Source: Candidatus Iainarchaeum sp. (GTDB taxonomy: Archaea > Iainarchaeota > Iainarchaeia > Iainarchaeales > JAFGBZ01). Taken from it: 8,104 nt of DNA. Position 1 is the first letter of the stretch. Each line of letters starts with the position of its first letter. The translations under genes were made by a program, and so were the position numbers. The notes under the pieces were generated by a model that searched no databases, was not told the DNA's origin, and worked only from the letters and a program-made list of their open reading frames with translations. The DNA lies in NCBI GenBank assembly GCA_016218635.1, contig JACRDJ010000028.1, forward strand, positions 1 to 8,104, in the 5' to 3' direction. This document shows positions 4,896-8,104 of the stretch, in pieces.

Positions 4896-7799
4896 CTATC
4901 CCACGGAGGAAATAACGGTACTTGCACTCGCATAGTAATGTTCCGGGTCCGCCTTTAATGCACCGGCAATGGAGGGAGAATCCGTGAAAATTCTGCTAAC
5001 GTAATTTTTTGCCTGGGTAGTCAGCCGGATTGCAGTGGCATCCGTGCCCTGATTGTAAGCCACCAGCGCATAACAGTCCACTAATTCAATGCCTTCAGGA
5101 ATCGTGTCAGTACAATGGCCCCTAACCGGCGAAGCAACCCCATATTTTTGAGTTTTATACCCGGTTTTCAGTTCCGCCACGTGAAGGACTCCGGCCAGGG
5201 AATTGTAAAAGGGATTAAAGTACTTCTGGTATTCCGCATCCGAAATGCCGGAAGGCGGAATGACGACCGGGTTTTGGGAATGAGCCGCCTGGTAAGCCGC
5301 ATACCGGGCCTTGGCCGAAGCCAGGGCAGAACCCGAATAGGGACTCGTTTCAACCGAAAACCCGGAGCCGGTTACATAGGAATCAAATGCAGTGAAATTA
5401 AACGGCATAATCTGTCCGGCCCCCACGGCCCCAACCGGGCTCACGGCATTAAATACGCCGCCACTTTCCTGTTCAAGCAGGGCCAAAGCCATTGCCGGAT
5501 TAACACCATAGTTCCTGGACACATCCACCATCCAGGACCGCACCAATGCCTTTCCCTTCTCTCCGGCACGATCGGAGTCCGGGAGCGCATTCCATGCGGC
5601 CACATACGCTTTCAGACGATCAGAAACGGCGGAAACTGCCGACGGCCCCGGCGGTTCAGAGACTCCTGCCCCCCTCACCGAGCCATCAGAATGGCCAACT
5701 TGGGGAACCATCAGACTCACCAGCGTTCCACCCTCAAACACGGAACCCACCACCTTGCGGTCCATGCACATCAAACAGCCCAGCACCGTATTACAGGTCA
5801 CGCACTCCGTGGAAGGCTTAAAAGGAGCCACAAGAGTGAAAGTAACCTCCGCTTCGGCCTCCGCAGAATAAAGCTTCCCACCCGGGTCCGGCTGCTTGGA
5901 ATGGAATTTCAGAGTATGCGTTCCGGGAGTCAGACCCGTGCCCGAATAGGTGTATTCCTTTCCATCCGCACCATCAATCTTTGTGTCATCCACTGACCAG
6001 TCACACTCCTCATCTTCACAAGTGTAAGTATCCGGAGTAGCGCCCTCATCACCTGAATCATAAACCCGGGCCTTGAACGGAATTGCATCCCCGGCATTAA
6101 ACATGGACCCATCTGCAGGAGTGTCAATGGCCACCACCAAAAAAGGCAAGTCCGGTGCTGCCGGCCCCGGCGGAGGCAGGGGCGTGAAAGCATCCGTGAG
6201 CATGGAACTGAAATTGCTGGTGTCCGAGGTCTCCACTACCACATAGAGCTTGCGGGGCTTTCCTTCAACCGCGTTTTCCAGCACCGCATGAAAGTATTCA
6301 TCAAATTCCCTTAACGTGTACTCGGCCTTGTCCGCATCCACCCCATAGGGCTCCCAGGGAGCACCTACTTTGTCATACCATTCCCTGGCCGCACCCGTGG
6401 CGGCCTCTTGGGGATAACCGGCCTTCAGCAGGCCCGCGCCCTGGGTCCGGGTTTTTTCATAATTAATGGAAACCAGTTCACCGCGTTCATAGCTTTTTCC
6501 ACCGTAAACATTTTTGAACAAAAACCACTGGTCCCGGTGCGCATTCTTCCACAAATCATGGGCATCCTCTTTCGCACTGGGCCCGTGCAGGTACTGCACT
6601 TCATCGTCATTAAGCGCCCAAATCTCCAGCACGGAATATCTTTTCCCATTCTCAAACGTCACATTCAGGGAATTCAGATGTTCTAACGAAATCCCGGAGT
6701 CCGGGGCACCATCATCATACGTGGGAGTGACTTTCACAATTCTGAAGCCTTTCGCTCCCTCCGCAGGAGGAGGCGCGGGGGCCGTCGGTGGAGGTGCAGG
6801 AGCCGAAGCACGCACACGGAACTGAATTGTAGGAGAATCAATGGGCGAACCGCCCTTAGGGGCATACCTAAAAAAAACCGGATACTGCTTATCAGCAGTA
6901 TCTCCCCAGCCCCCTTCAGTTACACGGGCTTTGCCTGTATTGAAAAAAGGTTTATCCGAAGAAAAAAACCACTCACATTTGTTTCCATTCTCGCAGTCAA
7001 GCAATTCCCCGCCTTGTCCAGTGGCCTCAAAATCAATGTCCATATTTCTCGCTCCGGCCGGCAGCGTGAACCCGGCAGCCAGTTCTTCCGCAGTGGGTTT
7101 CACAATCTTTACCCCCGCTACTGCACCCGCAGCAGCGGCTGCTGCATCCGCCCGCACGGTGGCCGCTACAGTGGCGGTGGCGGTAGGTGTATTGGTGGGC
7201 GGAACAGGAGTGCCCGTAGGAGAAGGAGTAGGGCTCTTGGAGGGCTCAACCGTAGGAGTGCCGGTGGGAGAAGACGTGGAAGTGGGTGTGACAGAAGGAG
7301 AAGGGGCGTTCGGAGCTTGCAATACCAGTTTAATGTAATTAAATACGCTCTGACCAGCAGGGTCTTTCGCTTCGGCAATCAAGAAATAATCACCGGGAAT
7401 GAAGTCCTGTTTTAAACCTGTCAGGTCAATGGTAGAACTCTTTCCAGAGCGAGAAAAATACAAAGTAACTGAATAATTACCGTCTTTCGGCCTATAGATA
7501 GTGTCCTTACCTGAAACAATGCGCTTAACCTGTGTTTCAGAGCCGTTAACAAAATGAACCGTGTAAGAATCAACGATAATATTTACTCCTTCCAAAGCAT
7601 ATTGAAAACTCTTATCTAGAAAAACTTCAAAGGACCCTCCAGACTCAACTGGTGAAACGAACTTAACGGATGACCCCTCTGCCGGCACACTGGGCGCAAC
7701 GAAGTCGGTTCCTTCCACGGCATCGGGGTCACTGATAGCCCAGACGGCCCCGAAAAAAAGCAATACGGCCAGAAACGCAAAGAAATGCCTTGAATTCAT
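4896..7799 (-). CDS. Secreted multidomain lytic transglycosylase (SLT domain) with Ig-like domains and mucin-like linker
   Basis: From ATG 7799 the product has 967 residues. A signal peptide (MNSRHFFAFLAVLLFFGAVWA, cut near 21) is followed by a beta-rich region to about 160, a P/T/S-rich linker (164-215), an Ig-like region (about 230-332, C269, C275, W277), a proline linker, a region of unrecognised type (about 350-540), a second Ig-like domain (about 555-660, C594, C599, W601), the Cys motif C666, C669, C675, C678, and an SLT-like domain (about 750-930). The last shows YGVNPAMALALLEQESGG with E778 as likely catalytic acid, GAVGAGQIMP (790-799) and AYNQG (914-918), the three classic SLT motifs. 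SLT enzymes cleave peptidoglycan glycan chains. An in-frame TTG at 7820 and ATG 7808 are alternatives, but the signal peptide favours 7799. No anchor is visible, so it may be released or held by its Cys module. Confidence 0.88.
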   Translation of the reverse strand: MNSRHFFAFLAVLLFFGAVWAISDPDAVEGTDFVAPSVPAEGSSVKFVSPVESGGSFEVFLDKSFQYALEGVNIIVDSYTVHFVNGSETQVKRIVSGKDTIYRPKDGNYSVTLYFSRSGKSSTIDLTGLKQDFIPGDYFLIAEAKDPAGQSVFNYIKLVLQAPNAPSPSVTPTSTSSPTGTPTVEPSKSPTPSPTGTPVPPTNTPTATATVAATVRADAAAAAAGAVAGVKIVKPTAEELAAGFTLPAGARNMDIDFEATGQGGELLDCENGNKCEWFFSSDKPFFNTGKARVTEGGWGDTADKQYPVFFRYAPKGGSPIDSPTIQFRVRASAPAPPPTAPAPPPAEGAKGFRIVKVTPTYDDGAPDSGISLEHLNSLNVTFENGKRYSVLEIWALNDDEVQYLHGPSAKEDAHDLWKNAHRDQWFLFKNVYGGKSYERGELVSINYEKTRTQGAGLLKAGYPQEAATGAAREWYDKVGAPWEPYGVDADKAEYTLREFDEYFHAVLENAVEGKPRKLYVVVETSDTSNFSSMLTDAFTPLPPPGPAAPDLPFLVVAIDTPADGSMFNAGDAIPFKARVYDSGDEGATPDTYTCEDEECDWSVDDTKIDGADGKEYTYSGTGLTPGTHTLKFHSKQPDPGGKLYSAEAEAEVTFTLVAPFKPSTECVTCNTVLGCLMCMDRKVVGSVFEGGTLVSLMVPQVGHSDGSVRGAGVSEPPGPSAVSAVSDRLKAYVAAWNALPDSDRAGEKGKALVRSWMVDVSRNYGVNPAMALALLEQESGGVFNAVSPVGAVGAGQIMPFNFTAFDSYVTGSGFSVETSPYSGSALASAKARYAAYQAAHSQNPVVIPPSGISDAEYQKYFNPFYNSLAGVLHVAELKTGYKTQKYGVASPVRGHCTDTIPEGIELVDCYALVAYNQGTDATAIRLTTQAKNYVSRIFTDSPSIAGALKADPEHYYASASTVISSVG
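5766..5804 (-). other. Cys-x2-Cys-x5-Cys-x2-Cys module, larger hydrolase
   Basis: Coding segment for CVTCNTVLGCLMC, followed by MDRKVVGSVF. It matches the module of the smaller neighbour at most positions (C-x-TC-x-x-x-LGCL-x-C-x-D-x-KVV-x-SVF), far more than the surrounding linkers, so it is under constraint or recently duplicated. Confidence 0.6.
7155..7310 (-). repeat. Low-complexity P/T/S-rich coding linker
   Basis: About 52 codons for proline, threonine, serine and alanine, with TGTP, TPT and SPTP words repeated irregularly (for example SPTGTPTVEPS and SPTGTPVPPT). Such mucin-like linkers are extended and often O-glycosylated in secreted proteins. The repeats are imperfect and are not a CRISPR or satellite array. 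Confidence 0.7.
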
Positions 7800-7831
7800 G
7801 CCAACCATTCTTTCCGGCAATCAGCCATTGA

Positions 7832-7866
7832 ATAAATATAACGGTGTTCCGGCTTTAAAGGTTTCT
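7832..7866 (-). promoter_or_regulatory. Promoter region of the hydrolase operon (two TATA candidates)
   Basis: On the minus strand GTTATATTTATTC (7832-7844) would place a transcription start near 7812, giving a leader of about 13 bases before ATG 7799. Upstream, AGAAACCTTTAAAG (about 7853-7866) resembles a BRE plus TATA box and would start near 7830. Either could drive the two-gene operon; neither is tested. Confidence 0.5.
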
Positions 7867-7885
7867 GAAAAGGGATTTGGGCCCC

Positions 7886-7891
7886 AAAAAA
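7886..7891 (-). terminator. Oligo-T stop after the right-end minus-strand gene
   Basis: Six T residues on the minus strand (CGCTTTTTTGGGG) lie about 35 bases after the stop of the right-end partial gene and before the hydrolase promoter. This fits an archaeal oligo-T terminator. Weak on its own. Confidence 0.35.
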
Positions 7892-7926
7892 GCGATTTTA
7901 GCCAAGAGATTAAAGGAAGCCGTGAA

Positions 7927-8103
7927 TCATTTTCCGGCAAAGTCTTCGGGACCCAGCAGGCCCGGGGTTTTCACCAAATAACCCGCCGAATCCGTGATTT
8001 CAAAAAAAACAATATCCCCCAACTTAAACTTCTCCGGCAAAACCAGCACGGAAGCAGGAGTAATCAGAACCGGCTCCTCTCCTTCACGAAAAACCCGGAT
8101 TTC
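7927..8103 (-). CDS. Unidentified protein, C-terminal 58 residues (partial)
   Basis: A minus-strand frame enters at the right edge and ends at TGA 7927-7929. It reads EIRVFREGEEPVLITPAS, then VLPEKFKLGDIVFFEIT and ends GPEDFAGK. The pattern of alternating hydrophobic residues with KLGDIVFFEI suggests a small beta-barrel or sandwich end, but no family is recognised. Codon use with frequent G/C third positions is like its neighbours, and the frame is open throughout its length, so it is likely a real gene end. Its relation to the hydrolase operon is unknown; an oligo-T stretch and a promoter lie between them. Confidence 0.55.
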   Translation of the reverse strand, partial: EIRVFREGEEPVLITPASVLVLPEKFKLGDIVFFEITDSAGYLVKTPGLLGPEDFAGK

Positions 8104-8104
8104 C

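Noticed and set aside
5115..5996. Long plus-strand frame of 293 codons opposite the large hydrolase gene
   Set aside because: It is antisense to the clearly coding SLT and Cys-module region; its translation is R/H/G-rich without recognisable motifs, typical of a shadow of a GC-rich gene.
7155..7310. Repeated DNA words considered as a CRISPR or tandem repeat array
   Set aside because: The words are irregular, unspaced and in frame with a P/T/S linker; no constant repeat-spacer pattern exists anywhere in the window.
6841..7338. Plus-strand frame of 165 codons with V/G-rich repeats
   Set aside because: It mirrors the P/T-rich linker of the minus-strand gene; the repeat character comes from that linker.
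1..8104. tRNA, rRNA, insertion sequences and attachment sites
   Set aside because: No tRNA cloverleaf with a T-loop, no rRNA stretch, no transposase or integrase gene and no terminal inverted repeats were recognised by eye.

Overview
This window most likely comes from an archaeal genome, probably a DPANN-type lineage of moderate GC; the lineage call is inference. Archaeal hallmarks are T-rich TATA boxes about 26 bases before likely transcription starts, leaderless or near-leaderless starts, GGTGA/GTGAT-type ribosome sites, oligo-T stops after genes, and a diphthine-ammonia ligase (Dph6) gene of the archaeal type. Most coding sequence from 3346 to the right end is on the minus strand, and from the left end to 3344 on the plus strand, so dph6 and hicA converge with a one-base gap.

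Layout. 1-563: the 3' end of a class I fructose-1,6-bisphosphatase gene, coupled to a small CBU_0592-like membrane protein and closed by an oligo-T terminator. 577-2054: an AbiE-type toxin-antitoxin pair in toxin-first order, with a near-perfect inverted repeat whose arms bracket the promoter TATA box. 2100-2174: a short ORF resembling the first codons of dph6. 2190-2661: a RelBE pair whose RelE has no ATG, GTG or TTG start and appears to begin at CTG. 2670-3344: dph6. 3346-3781: a HicBA pair in antitoxin-first order, with hicA broken by a one-base frameshift. Three toxin-antitoxin modules thus surround dph6.

3860-7799: two tandem minus-strand genes for secreted, lysozyme-like proteins. The large one (967 aa) has a signal peptide, a P/T-rich mucin-like linker, Ig-like regions, a Cys-x2-Cys-x5-Cys-x2-Cys motif and a C-terminal SLT-type lytic transglycosylase domain. 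The smaller one has an Ig-like domain, the same Cys motif and a glucosaminidase/SLT-like domain; its signal peptide is separated from the rest by a one-base frameshift. Enzymes of this type cut peptidoglycan, which archaea lack, so a role against or towards a bacterial partner or prey is the most interesting hypothesis here. 7927-8103 is the C-terminal end of an unidentified minus-strand gene.

The strongest candidates for something undescribed are the pair of secreted muramidase-like proteins sharing an unnamed Cys module, the palindromic operator of the AbiE pair, the CTG-started relE, and the dph6-like fragment on the far side of relBE. Two apparent single-base losses in homopolymers (hicA and the smaller hydrolase) could be real decay or assembly error.
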